Source: an uncultured Oscillospiraceae bacterium (GTDB lineage: Bacteria > Bacillota > Clostridia > Oscillospirales > Oscillospiraceae). Taken from it: 30,447 nt of DNA. Each line of letters starts with the position of its first letter. Positions within the stretch are counted from its first letter, which is position 1. The stretch is taken from NCBI GenBank assembly GCA_934573935.1, contig CAKTMO010000022.1:1-30447 (forward strand), written 5' to 3'. Positions 17,743-25,202 of this stretch are shown here, in pieces. The translations under genes were made by a program, and so were the position numbers. The notes below the pieces were generated by a model that saw only the letters and a list, made by a program, of their open reading frames with translations, ran no database searches and was not told the origin of the DNA.

Positions 17743-18579
17743 ATGCTCTATATCGGCTGTCACCTGTCCCCCTCCGCCGGACTGCGGGCCATGGGGGAGA
17801 CGGCGCTGTCCATCGGCGCCACCACCCTGCAGTTCTTCACCCGCAACCCACGGGGCAGCAAGGCAAAGCCCATCGACCCCGCCGACGCGGCGGCCCTGAT
17901 GGCCCTGTGCCGTGAAAACGGCTTCGGCCCCCTGGTGGCCCACGCCCCCTATACCATCAATGCCTGCTCCAAGGACCAGCGCACCCGCGAGTTTGCCTCC
18001 ATGACCCTAACGGACGACCTTCAGCGCATGGAACACCTGCCAGGCAACCTCTACAACTTCCACCCCGGCAGCCACACCGGCCAGGGCGTCGAGACCGGCA
18101 TCGCCCTTATCGCCGACGCCCTGAACGCCATCCTGACCCCCGATCTGCACACCACCGTGCTGCTGGAGACCATGGCGGGCAAGGGCACCGAGGTGGGCGG
18201 CGCCTTCGAAGAGCTGCGGGAGATCCTCGACCGCGTGCAGCTCTCCGGCAAAATGGGCGTGTGTCTGGACACCTGCCACGTGTCCGACGCGGGGTACGAC
18301 ATCGTTCACGATCTGGACGGCGTCCTGACGGAGTTCGACCGTGTCATCGGCCTTGACCGGCTGAAGGCCGTCCACGTCAACGACAGTCTCAACCCCTGCG
18401 GCGCGAAAAAGGACCGCCACGCCTGCATCGGCGCGGGTTATCTGGGGCTGGACACCTTCCGCGCCGTGGTGAACCATCCCGCCCTGCGGGGGCTGCCCAT
18501 GGTGCTGGAGACCCCCAACGACCTGTCCGGCTATGCCGGAGAGATCGCCCTGCTGAAAGAGCTGGCTACACAGGAATAA
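17743..18579 (+). CDS. nfo: Endonuclease IV (AP endonuclease)
   Basis: A 278-residue zinc-dependent enzyme that cuts at abasic sites in base-excision repair. The TIM-barrel zinc ligands lie in recognisable motifs: [11 protein letters not shown] at the N-terminus, [65 protein letters not shown] and LETPND. The start is taken at 17743, where the family N-terminus begins (M-x-Y-I-G); an ATG six bases earlier at 17737 lies closer to GGAG and is the alternative. It overlaps the regulatory region of the phosphoesterase upstream and is followed after 14 bp by a membrane protein gene. Confidence 0.95.
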   Translation: MLYIGCHLSPSAGLRAMGETALSIGATTLQFFTRNPRGSKAKPIDPADAAALMALCRENGFGPLVAHAPYTINACSKDQRTREFASMTLTDDLQRMEHLPGNLYNFHPGSHTGQGVETGIALIADALNAILTPDLHTTVLLETMAGKGTEVGGAFEELREILDRVQLSGKMGVCLDTCHVSDAGYDIVHDLDGVLTEFDRVIGLDRLKAVHVNDSLNPCGAKKDRHACIGAGYLGLDTFRAVVNHPALRGLPMVLETPNDLSGYAGEIALLKELATQE

Positions 18580-18593
18580 AGGAAACAAAGCTT

Positions 18594-19070
18594 ATGCTGA
18601 AACACATTCTCATCGTCTTTTTCGTCTCCATGGTGCCCCTGCTCGAGCTGCGGGGCGCCATCCCCTACGGCGTGCTGTACGGCCTGCCCCTGTGGCTGAC
18701 CTTTGTGGTGGCCATCGTGGGCAATATGCTGCCGGTGCCGCTGATCTACTTTCTGGCCCGCAAGGTGCTGGTGTGGGGACAGGACAAGCCCGTCATCGGG
18801 CGGTTCTTCACCTTCTGCCTGCGCAAAGGCGAGGCCGCCGGAGAAAAGCTGAAGGCCAAAGCGGGCCGCGGCCTGTTCTGGGCGCTGCTGCTGTTTGTGG
18901 GCATCCCCCTGCCGGGCACCGGCGCGTGGACCGGTACGCTGGCGGCCAGCCTGCTGAACATGGGCTTCAAAAAAAGCGTCGCCGCCTGCATGGGCGGCGT
19001 GGTGCTGGCCGGCGTCATCATGGGCGTGCTGAGCCAGCTGGGCGTCACAGTATTTGGCACGGTGGGGTAA
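18594..19070 (+). CDS. Small multidrug-export family membrane protein (PF06695-like)
   Basis: A 158-residue integral membrane protein with about four hydrophobic segments (1-18, 30-55, 93-112, 130-155). Family hallmarks: VPLLELRGAIPYG near the N-terminus and GIPLPGTGAWTG in the second half, which resembles the SNARE-associated/DedA-type re-entrant motif. Family name is historical; transport has not been generally shown. A basic cytoplasmic loop (KGEAAGEKLKAKAGRG) separates the halves. AAGGAAAC precedes the ATG, 14 bp after nfo, so it is probably in the same transcript. Confidence 0.87.
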   Translation: MLKHILIVFFVSMVPLLELRGAIPYGVLYGLPLWLTFVVAIVGNMLPVPLIYFLARKVLVWGQDKPVIGRFFTFCLRKGEAAGEKLKAKAGRGLFWALLLFVGIPLPGTGAWTGTLAASLLNMGFKKSVAACMGGVVLAGVIMGVLSQLGVTVFGTVG

Positions 19071-19147
19071 GGGCCCGCCTTTGCCGTCCCGCAGCGTCGT
19101 AACGATGCGGAGCGCGCGGTGAAGCGCAAAAAAGTATGATAGAAGCG

Positions 19148-19380
19148 CGTAGGGGAGGGGTTCTACCCCTCCCCTTACGTTTTTGGGCAGGCCCCTACCA
19201 ACGGCCCCGTTATCTCCCTTCGTAGGGCGGGGTGCCCTCACCCCGCCGTGCGATGAACGCAAGCATTTCCGTTATGCGGCGCACCCAAGCCTCCCTTGTG
19301 TAAAGGCACCCCAGTGCTCACACTGGGGCGTGCACAGCTGAGGTGGCAGCTACGGCAGCACAGCTGCGGCTCATTATTTT
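19148..19380. repeat. Repeat-filled spacer before the sigma factor gene
   Basis: Palindromes at 19148-19179 (arms GGGGAGGGG/CCCCTCCCC) and 19221-19249. The sequence CGATGAACGCAAGCATTTCC plus GCGCACCCAAGCCTCC (19250-19295) recurs near 21221 and 21574. A MITE start at 19289 is interrupted by CCCCAGTG-CTCA-CACTGGGG (19310-19329) and a CAGCTG-rich hairpin. I see no gene from 19071 to 19452. Confidence 0.75.
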
Positions 19381-19452
19381 CTCCCCCCCTTGAAACATTT
19401 CCCCCTCCCCGTGTGTTCTATCAGTGAAAAGCTTTTCAAGGAGATCGAATCC

Positions 19453-19932
19453 ATGACAGATCAACAGTTCTCCCAGGCGGCGGAACGGTATATGGACACC
19501 ATCTTCCGCGTGGCCTACAGCTGCCTGCGCAGCCGGTCGGACGCCGACGACGTGACGCAGGACGTACTGATACAGCTCTATAAGACCGACACGCCCTTTC
19601 AGGACAGCGAACATCTCAAGCGCTGGCTCATCCGCGTGACGGTGAACCGGTGCAAGAACGTGTTCCGCTCCCCCTGGCATAAAATGGAGGACATCGCGGA
19701 CTATGAAAACACCCTGTCTTTTGAAGCGCCGGAGTGCCGCGAACTGTTCGACGCGGTGATGGCGCTGGACAAGCGCTATCGCCTGCCGGTACTGCTGTAT
19801 TACTACGAGGGCTACGCCCAGAAGGAGATCGCCGACATGCTGGCGATCCCAGAGGAGACGGTCCGGACACGCCTGTTCCGCGCCAGAGGAAAATTAAAAG
19901 CAACATTGACGGAGGTGCCGCAGTATGATTGA
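19453..19932 (+). CDS. ECF-type RNA polymerase sigma factor
   Basis: A 159-residue extracytoplasmic-function sigma factor. Region 2 (about 10-70) includes AYSCLRSRSDADDVTQDVLI, the usual region 2.2-2.3 core, and HLKRWLIRVTVNRCKN. Region 4 (about 100-155) contains LPVLLYYYEGYAQKEIADML, and EETVRTRLFRARGKLK, the helix-turn-helix. AAGGAG 9 bp upstream supports the ATG at 19453; the frame is open 21 codons further into repeat-flanking sequence, without such a site. The stop overlaps the start of the next gene by 8 bp, typical of sigma/anti-sigma pairs. No matching ECF promoter was found upstream. Confidence 0.93.
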   Translation: MTDQQFSQAAERYMDTIFRVAYSCLRSRSDADDVTQDVLIQLYKTDTPFQDSEHLKRWLIRVTVNRCKNVFRSPWHKMEDIADYENTLSFEAPECRELFDAVMALDKRYRLPVLLYYYEGYAQKEIADMLAIPEETVRTRLFRARGKLKATLTEVPQYD

Positions 19933-21037
19933 CAAGAAAGTATTCCAGCAGACCTTTTCCGCGCTGCATGCCTCCCCTGACACACTTTCGGAGGTATATA
20001 AAGTGGTACGTAAAGAAGAACGCAAGTCCCGCCATCCCCTGTCCAAGACGGTGCTCATCGCCGCCGTGCTGGCCCTGTGCGTCACGGTGGCGGGCGCCGT
20101 GGGCATCGCCAATCTCATCAAGGCCAGAGTGACCCCAGCCGACAGCGTCACCGCCGCCGACCTGCACGCCTTTGACGCCGCCGGTATCAGCAGCGACACC
20201 CCCATCGTCACCGACAACAGCGGCCAGGTGCTGAACCTGCCCCGCATGGAGCGGGTGGCCGTGGACGCCGGCACCATGCAGCGTCTGGTGGGGGACTATC
20301 TGTCCACCGTGGACGCCGTGATGGAGGTGGACGGCGACACCTTCTCATTGCAGACGTTTCTCATTGATGAAAACGGCTCCGGCTTCCTGACCTATACCAT
20401 GTCCAACCCCGACGGTGTGGATTATCAGGACGTGGGCTACGGCAGGGTCTGCACGGCGAAGGATCCCGTGCTGTTCGGGGGGTATGCCGACAGCGATCAC
20501 CACATGGACACGGAGGTGTATCTGGACACCGCCGCCAGCACCGGTACGGAGCTGCATCTGGTGGCCTATTTCAGCGATTTCGGCTTCTGGCATAAGGGCG
20601 ATGACCTGGTCTTCGCCGTGGCCGGTCAAAGCGGCGGCGACTGGGGCGGCACCATCAGCATCACGCCCCGCACCTATCTGCCTGTCACCACCTTTACGGC
20701 GGAGAGCGGCGACGCCGTGACGGTGTCCGCCCTGGGCATCCGCATGCTCAACCCCGCCGCCGTCGGGGACGCCGTGACCGATGCGGTCACCGACGAGTTG
20801 GTGCTGCACATGGCCGACGGCACGCAGTATGTGGTGGAGAGCGAAAAGGACAACATCATGAACTGGGTGGTAGGTCTGTGCATGGTGGATGAGGACTATC
20901 GCATCATCGGCAGCGCCTACAGCTTCAACCGCATGGTAGACGTGGACGCCGTGACCTCCGTCACCTACGCCGGACACTACTACGCCGACCTGACCGCCGA
21001 ACAGGCCGTTACCTTCACCAGCACCTACACCCGCTGA
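19925..21037 (+). CDS. Probable membrane anti-sigma factor with extracytoplasmic domain
   Basis: A 370-residue bitopic membrane protein. The N-terminal cytoplasmic 40 residues (MIDKKVFQQTFSALHASPDT) resemble the short sigma-binding segment of DUF4179-like anti-sigma proteins. A single hydrophobic helix lies at about 42-64, followed by 300 residues outside the cell with strongly beta-type composition, and Ser/Thr-rich tail. Overlap with the sigma gene (8 bp, with GGAGG inside the sigma coding region) supports the partnership. No zinc HXXXCXXC motif, so not a ZAS-type anti-sigma. The signal sensed is unknown. A strong terminator follows. Confidence 0.82.
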   Translation: MIDKKVFQQTFSALHASPDTLSEVYKVVRKEERKSRHPLSKTVLIAAVLALCVTVAGAVGIANLIKARVTPADSVTAADLHAFDAAGISSDTPIVTDNSGQVLNLPRMERVAVDAGTMQRLVGDYLSTVDAVMEVDGDTFSLQTFLIDENGSGFLTYTMSNPDGVDYQDVGYGRVCTAKDPVLFGGYADSDHHMDTEVYLDTAASTGTELHLVAYFSDFGFWHKGDDLVFAVAGQSGGDWGGTISITPRTYLPVTTFTAESGDAVTVSALGIRMLNPAAVGDAVTDAVTDELVLHMADGTQYVVESEKDNIMNWVVGLCMVDEDYRIIGSAYSFNRMVDVDAVTSVTYAGHYYADLTAEQAVTFTSTYTR

Positions 21038-21048
21038 AAAACAAACAG

Positions 21049-21083
21049 AAAGACGCCTGCCGCAAAACGCGGCAGGCGTCTTT
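21049..21083. terminator. Terminator after the anti-sigma gene
   Basis: Perfect 15-bp arms 21049-21063 and 21069-21083 (AAAGACGCCTGCCGC and complement), loop AAAAC. The same stem occurs at 21673-21707. Confidence 0.92.
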
Positions 21084-21090
21084 GTGGTGC

Positions 21091-21264
21091 GGTGGATAAC
21101 TGCTGGATGCTGTGGTGACAGAGGATAAATCGTTGTACGCGGTGGCCTGAGGGCAGGCCGCCCTACAAACAAATGGTGACCGCATTACTTCGTAGGGCGG
21201 GGTGCCCTCACCCCGCCGCGCGATGAACGCAAGCACTTCCGCTATGCACCGCACCCAAGCCTCC
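21091..21264. repeat. Direct repeat copy 1 (353-bp period)
   Basis: GGTGGATAA (21091), TGACAGAGGATAAATCGTTG (21116), a reverse palindrome (21139-21166), a forward palindrome (21191-21220), and the CGATGAACGCAAGCA flank. Matches copy 2 at 21441-21617 almost base for base from 21116. Confidence 0.85.
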
Positions 21265-21426
21265 CCTGTGTAAGGGGAGGTGGCGCGAAGCGCCGGAGGG
21301 GTTGTCACAAGATGGTGCGGTGGTAAGCTGATGGATGCTACGGCAGCATAGCTGCCGAGATCGGCGCTAAAAACATGCCACCGGCATGTTTTCTTCACGC
21401 GCCGACCCCCTTTACACAAGGGGGCC
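21259..21426. repeat. MITE-like element interrupted by hairpin element D
   Basis: GCCTCCCCTGTGTAAGGGGAGG and GGCGCGAAGCGCC begin the element at 21259; the far end ACACAAGGGGGCC is at 21414-21426. In between sits element D copy 2 (21338-21405, AAAACATGCC-ACC-GGCATGTTTT), which replaces the usual inverted inner hairpin. Confidence 0.75.
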
Positions 21427-21440
21427 TTTTTTGAGGGTAC

Positions 21441-21633
21441 GGTGGATAATTGATGGATGATGCTGCGGTGACAGAGGATAAATCGTTGTACGCGGCGGCC
21501 TGAGGGCAGGCCGCTCTACAAACAAATGGTGACCGCATTACTTCGTAGGGCGGGGTGCCCTCACCCCGCCGCGCGATGAACGCAAGCATTTCCGTTATGC
21601 GGCGCACCCAAGCCTCCTTTTGCACAAGGGGGC
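21441..21633. repeat. Direct repeat copy 2 plus collapsed MITE
   Basis: Copy of 21091-21264 with palindromes at 21492-21519 and 21544-21573. It ends in a minimal element at 21612-21633 in which the two MITE ends are fused directly (GCCTCCTTTTGCACAAGGGG). No gene lies between 21038 and 21727. Confidence 0.8.
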
Positions 21634-21672
21634 CTTTGATGCGCATCATACGGCCCCCCGACAAACAACGGG

Positions 21673-21707
21673 AAAGACGCCTGCCGCATCCCGCGGCAGG
21701 CGTCTTT
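21673..21707. terminator. Terminator downstream of degV, same stem as 21049-21083
   Basis: Arms 21673-21687 and 21693-21707, loop ATCCC, perfect 15-bp stem. It lies 20 bp past the degV stop on the minus strand and can act in both directions. Confidence 0.9.
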
Positions 21708-21727
21708 CTATGGGGAGAGAGAAGATA

Positions 21728-22624
21728 TCAAAGTAAGGGGAGTTTCCGGTCGCGGCCCCAGAAGAACAGGGCCACGGTGCCGGGGCCGGTGTGGCTGCCG
21801 ATGGTGGTGCCCACATAGTTGATGTCCACCTTGCCGTTGAGCTTGGGGAACTTTGCCTCGATGAGATCGGCCAGGGCGCGGGCGTCCTCGTAGCACTCGG
21901 ACTGAGAGATGAAGCACTTGCCGTCATAGTCCAGGCCGTTATCGGCGTACTGCTCCATCCGCAGCAGCATCTCCTGGATGACCTTTTTCTTGGAGCGGAT
22001 CTTGGAGCGGGGGATCAAATGGCCCTGCTCGTCCATGTTCAGCAGGGGGCAGATGCCCAGCACGCCGCCGATGAAGCCCGCCGCCTTGGAGATGCGGCCG
22101 CCCTTGACATAAAAGGTCAGGTCGGTGGAGAAGAACCAGTGGTTCATCCGCAGCTTGTTCTCCTCGATCCACTGGTGCAGGGTGTCGATGTCCATGCCGC
22201 CGTCCCGCAGGTCGGCCAGCGTCTCCATAATGAGCCCGTAGCCGGAGGAGGCGCCCAGAGAGTCCACAATATAGATCTTCTGGTCGGGGAACTGCTCCCG
22301 GGCGATCAGCGCGGCGCTGGAGGCGGAGTTGTAGGAGCCGGACAGGCCGGAGGACAGGCACACGTGCAGGATGTCCCTGCCGCTTTTCAGAATGGGGGTG
22401 AAAAAGTCCAGATACTCGGAGATGTTCACCTGAGAGGTGCTGGTCTCCGCCCCGTTGGCCATGGCCTGATAGAAGATGGGGAAGGGGATGGACTGGCCCA
22501 GATCGTCGGGATACGTCTCGCCGTTCAAGGTGAAGTGGAAGCAGACATATTGGATATCGCGCGCCACAAAATGCTCGTGGGTCAGGTCGGCTGTGGAGCA
22601 GCAGGTCAGTGCGTAAGATGCCAT
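21728..22624 (-). CDS. DegV-family fatty-acid-binding protein
   Basis: A 298-residue two-domain protein. DegV/FakB proteins bind a fatty acid and present it to the kinase FakA for phosphorylation. Seen: the ligand-site motif TSTSQVN (about 62-68), SSGLSGSYNSA (about 91-101) and FYVKGGRISKAAG (about 170-182), then a C-terminal domain with HTGPGTVALFFWG at the end, all in family order. GGAGGAACC lies before the ATG. No FakA gene is in the window. Single-gene unit with promoter at 22659-22687 and its own terminator. Confidence 0.92.
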   Translation of the reverse strand: MASYALTCCSTADLTHEHFVARDIQYVCFHFTLNGETYPDDLGQSIPFPIFYQAMANGAETSTSQVNISEYLDFFTPILKSGRDILHVCLSSGLSGSYNSASSAALIAREQFPDQKIYIVDSLGASSGYGLIMETLADLRDGGMDIDTLHQWIEENKLRMNHWFFSTDLTFYVKGGRISKAAGFIGGVLGICPLLNMDEQGHLIPRSKIRSKKKVIQEMLLRMEQYADNGLDYDGKCFISQSECYEDARALADLIEAKFPKLNGKVDINYVGTTIGSHTGPGTVALFFWGRDRKLPLL

Positions 22625-22658
22625 GTATGGTTCCTCCGGTCAAATTTGATCTGCCTAC

Positions 22659-22687
22659 AGTATATGCCCCGCCGCCCCAAAAGCCAA
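22659..22687 (-). promoter_or_regulatory. Promoter of the degV gene
   Basis: Minus strand: TTGGCT at 22687-22682, 17-bp spacer, TATACT at 22664-22659. It is 35 bp upstream of the start codon. Confidence 0.65.
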
Positions 22688-22724
22688 CCTACGGCGGGGG
22701 AGAGGGCACTCTACAAAACGAAAC

Positions 22725-22761
22725 GGGAGCAGCGCCGCCGGTATAGAGCGGCTCTACTCCC
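22725..22761 (-). terminator. Probable terminator of the XRE regulator gene
   Basis: 14-base arms 22725-22738 and 22748-22761 pair with two non-Watson-Crick positions; on the minus strand GTTTCGTTTTG follows. It lies 19 bp past the stop of the gene ending at 22780. Confidence 0.65.
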
Positions 22762-22779
22762 AGTAGAATCCCAGTGATA

Positions 22780-23373
22780 TCAACGCTTTGGAGCCCCGTG
22801 ATAGATGCGGGCCCCCAGAAACACCAGCAGCAGGGCGGGGATGGCCAGCAGCCACAGCTGCCACAGGTTGCGGGCGAAAAAGGTCAGATACACCGTGGCG
22901 ATGATGCTGATGACCAGGGCGGAGATGATGTACCGGTTCCGCCGCCCGCCGTTCCACACGGAGTTCAGCACCAGCAGCGTGATCAGCGACACCGGCACCG
23001 CGTACACGAACACCAGCCACACCACCATGCCGCAGATCCACAAAATCACGAACACGAACAGCGCCACCGTCCAGATGCCCAGTATGGTCACCAGCGTGAT
23101 CATGTTGGTGGTATAGGTGGCCTGCGCCGCAGGCTTGTTGTAGATGGCGGGCTCGATTTCGTTGTGGGGCTTGAGCAGATAGTCCACGTCCACGCCGAAG
23201 ATGTCGGCGATCTGCATCAGCACGAACACGTCGGTGGTCACGTCGCCCCGCTCCCATTTGGAGATGGATTTGTCGGAATAATTCAGTTTTTCGCCCAGCT
23301 CCGCCTGGGTCATACCGGCGGCCAGCCGCAGCCGGATCAGATTGCTGGCGATGGTGGCTTTGCGTTCGTCCAT
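22780..23373 (-). CDS. Membrane-anchored XRE-family regulator
   Basis: A 197-residue protein with an N-terminal Cro/CI helix-turn-helix (about 8-66; LRLAAGMTQAELGEKL, then SDKSISKWERG, a canonical HTH_3 match) joined to four predicted membrane helices at about 92-112, 113-137, 148-166 and 171-190. A linker with NEIEPAIYNKPA separates the parts. AAAGGAAGC precedes the ATG. Such fusions are common in Clostridia, but ligand and targets are unknown. Its neighbours degV and the MATE gene share its strand but have separate promoters. Confidence 0.88.
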   Translation of the reverse strand: MDERKATIASNLIRLRLAAGMTQAELGEKLNYSDKSISKWERGDVTTDVFVLMQIADIFGVDVDYLLKPHNEIEPAIYNKPAAQATYTTNMITLVTILGIWTVALFVFVILWICGMVVWLVFVYAVPVSLITLLVLNSVWNGGRRNRYIISALVISIIATVYLTFFARNLWQLWLLAIPALLLVFLGARIYHGAPKR

Positions 23374-23405
23374 GATTTGCTTCCTTTTGTGGTAGTGTTA
23401 CCTTT

Positions 23406-23434
23406 ATTATTCCGGAAAACGGAGGGATTGTCAA
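23406..23434 (-). promoter_or_regulatory. Promoter of the XRE regulator
   Basis: Minus strand: perfect TTGACA at 23434-23429, 17-bp spacer, AATAAT at 23411-23406; start codon 32 bp downstream. Confidence 0.75.
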
Positions 23435-23481
23435 GGGTCGGATTTCGCGGCGGAGGCTGCCGCGTTGTACGGCCCGCCAAA

Positions 23482-23611
23482 GCCTCCCCTGTGCAAGGGG
23501 AGGTGGCAAAAATCTTTGATTTTTGCCGGAGGGGTTGTTACCAAGGCTTCCGTAGGCTGACAATCCCCCAGTCAGCCTTGCGGCTGACAGCCCCCCTTAC
23601 ACAAGGAGGCC
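23482..23611. repeat. Full-length MITE-like element
   Basis: 130 bp with terminal inverted repeats: AAGCCTCCCCTGTGCAAGGG at the left end and ACACAAGGAGGCCTT at the right. Inner hairpins GGCAAAAATC-TTTGATTTTTGCC and GTCAGCC-TTGC-GGCTGAC. The rest of 23435-23698 has a GCGAAGCGC-type short palindrome near 23680 but no gene. Confidence 0.82.
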
Positions 23612-23698
23612 TTTGCGGTGCGGTGGAAATTCGGATGGGAGCTGCGGTGTGATCTGACAAAAGCAGGCCGCGGGCGGAAGCGCGAAGCGCCGCACGCC

Positions 23699-25102
23699 CT
23701 ACATCCCCTCCCGCAGCTCCCGCGGCAGCCATTTCCTCCGCCGCAGAAAGAACAGAAACAGCAATCCGCGGAAGCACAGTTCGATGCACATGGCGATCCA
23801 TGCGCCCCGCAGGCCCCAATGGGGCGCCATCAGCAGCGTCAGCGTCACCCGCACGCCCCACATGCTGGCAAAATTCAGTACCGAGCTCAGCAGGGAGCTG
23901 CCCGCCCCCTGAAAGACCCCCGCCGTCACGATGGCCGCGCCGAACAGCGGCTCGGAGAACACCACGATCCGCAGGATCTCCGTGCCCAGCGCCACCACCT
24001 GGGCGTCGGGGCTGAGAATGCCGATGATCCACGGCGCCAGCGCGTACATCAGCACCGACGCCGCCAGCATGATCCCCATGCCCAGCAGCACCGTCACCCA
24101 GCCCAGGCGCGCCACCAGATCCCGCCGCCTGGCCCCCACGCTCTGGCCGATCAGGGTCACGGCGGCGCTCTGCACGCCGTAGCCGGGCATATAGCACAGC
24201 GCCTCAGCGGTGACGGCGAAGGAGTTGGCGGCGATGGACACCGTGCCCAGCGGTGCGATGACGCCGGTGGTGAACACCTGGGCGCTGGACATCACCGCCC
24301 GCTCGATGGCCACCGGAACGCCCAGTTGCAGGGCCCGCCGCAGCTGGGCGGGCACAAAGCGCAGCTTTTCCTCCCGCCGCAGTCCCAGCACGGGGGAGCG
24401 CAGCAGACTCAGACACATGATGACCGCCACCACAGCCTCCGCCAGCGCCGTGCCCAGCGCCGCGCCCGTCACGCCCAGCCCCGCGCCCGGCAGGGTGAGG
24501 CCGCCCACGGTGCGGGAGGGGAAGATCAGCAGCAGGTTGAACACCACGTCCAGCCCGCACATCAGCACCAGCAGCACGCTGGGGCGGCGCATGTTGCCGC
24601 TGGACTGCAAAAGTCCCGCCGACAGCCGGTTGGTCAGCACAAAGGGCAGCGACAGGGAAAACACCAGAAAATAGGCGGAGGCATCGTGGAACAGCCCCTC
24701 CTCCGCCCGCAGCCAGCGGGGCAGGGGCGCGGACAGCGCGGCGCCGGCGGCTGCCAGCAGCAGCCCGATGGCCAGTCCCGCCAGCAGCGCCTGCTTCGTC
24801 AGGTTGCGGGCGTCCCGCTCCTCCCCCGCGCCGATGCGCTGGGCCACCATCACGGAAAAGCCCACCACCACCGCGCTGCACAGGCCGCTGAACAGCCACG
24901 TGCTGGAGGCCACCAGTCCGATGGCGGCGGAGGCGTCCCGTCCCAGACGCCCCACCATGGAGGCGTCGATATACTGCATGGCGATGGAGGAGACCTGGGC
25001 CAGAATGGCGGGCACGCTCAGCTGCAGCGTCAGCCGTATCTGCTGGCGCAGTGTCAGCTGTCCGCCGCTGCGCACGGCGGCCAATAGATCCTGTTTCGGC
25101 AC
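23699..25102 (-). CDS. MATE-family efflux transporter
   Basis: A 467-residue polytopic exporter with about 12 membrane helices in two MatE repeats, usually a Na+- or H+-coupled drug or metabolite antiporter. Seen: SVPAILAQVSSIAMQYIDAS at the start of repeat 1, and GVPVAIERAVMSSAQVFTTG and AANSFAVTAEALCYMPGYG in repeat 2, all family motifs. The start is GTG at 25102, supported by AAAGGGAGGG 7 bp upstream; an ATG 11 codons further upstream lies at the transcription start region and is less likely. Substrate is unknown. The -35 of its promoter touches the rluA terminator. Confidence 0.9.
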   Translation of the reverse strand: MPKQDLLAAVRSGGQLTLRQQIRLTLQLSVPAILAQVSSIAMQYIDASMVGRLGRDASAAIGLVASSTWLFSGLCSAVVVGFSVMVAQRIGAGEERDARNLTKQALLAGLAIGLLLAAAGAALSAPLPRWLRAEEGLFHDASAYFLVFSLSLPFVLTNRLSAGLLQSSGNMRRPSVLLVLMCGLDVVFNLLLIFPSRTVGGLTLPGAGLGVTGAALGTALAEAVVAVIMCLSLLRSPVLGLRREEKLRFVPAQLRRALQLGVPVAIERAVMSSAQVFTTGVIAPLGTVSIAANSFAVTAEALCYMPGYGVQSAAVTLIGQSVGARRRDLVARLGWVTVLLGMGIMLAASVLMYALAPWIIGILSPDAQVVALGTEILRIVVFSEPLFGAAIVTAGVFQGAGSSLLSSVLNFASMWGVRVTLTLLMAPHWGLRGAWIAMCIELCFRGLLFLFFLRRRKWLPRELREGM

Positions 25103-25133
25103 ACGATTCCCTCCCTTTCGGCAAAGTACCCTC

Positions 25134-25162
25134 ATTATAGGGGCTGGGGCGGAAAAGGTCAA
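25134..25162 (-). promoter_or_regulatory. Promoter of the MATE gene
   Basis: Minus strand: TTGACC at 25162-25157, 17-bp spacer, perfect TATAAT at 25139-25134. Confidence 0.82.
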
Positions 25163-25167
25163 GAAAA

Positions 25168-25191
25168 ACCGCCGCCCCGTTGGGCGGCGGT
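25168..25191 (-). terminator. Terminator of the dacA-rluA operon
   Basis: 10-bp perfect GC stem (ACCGCCGCCC/GGGCGGCGGT), loop of 4, and on the minus strand a TTTTTCTT tail. The tail runs directly into the -35 of the MATE promoter. Confidence 0.88.
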
Positions 25192-25202
25192 CTCGGTATT
25201 TA

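Noticed and set aside
19391..19414. TGAAAC ... CGTGT before the sigma factor as an autoregulatory ECF promoter.
   Set aside because: The gap is 13 bases, while known ECF promoters of this type need about 16-17.
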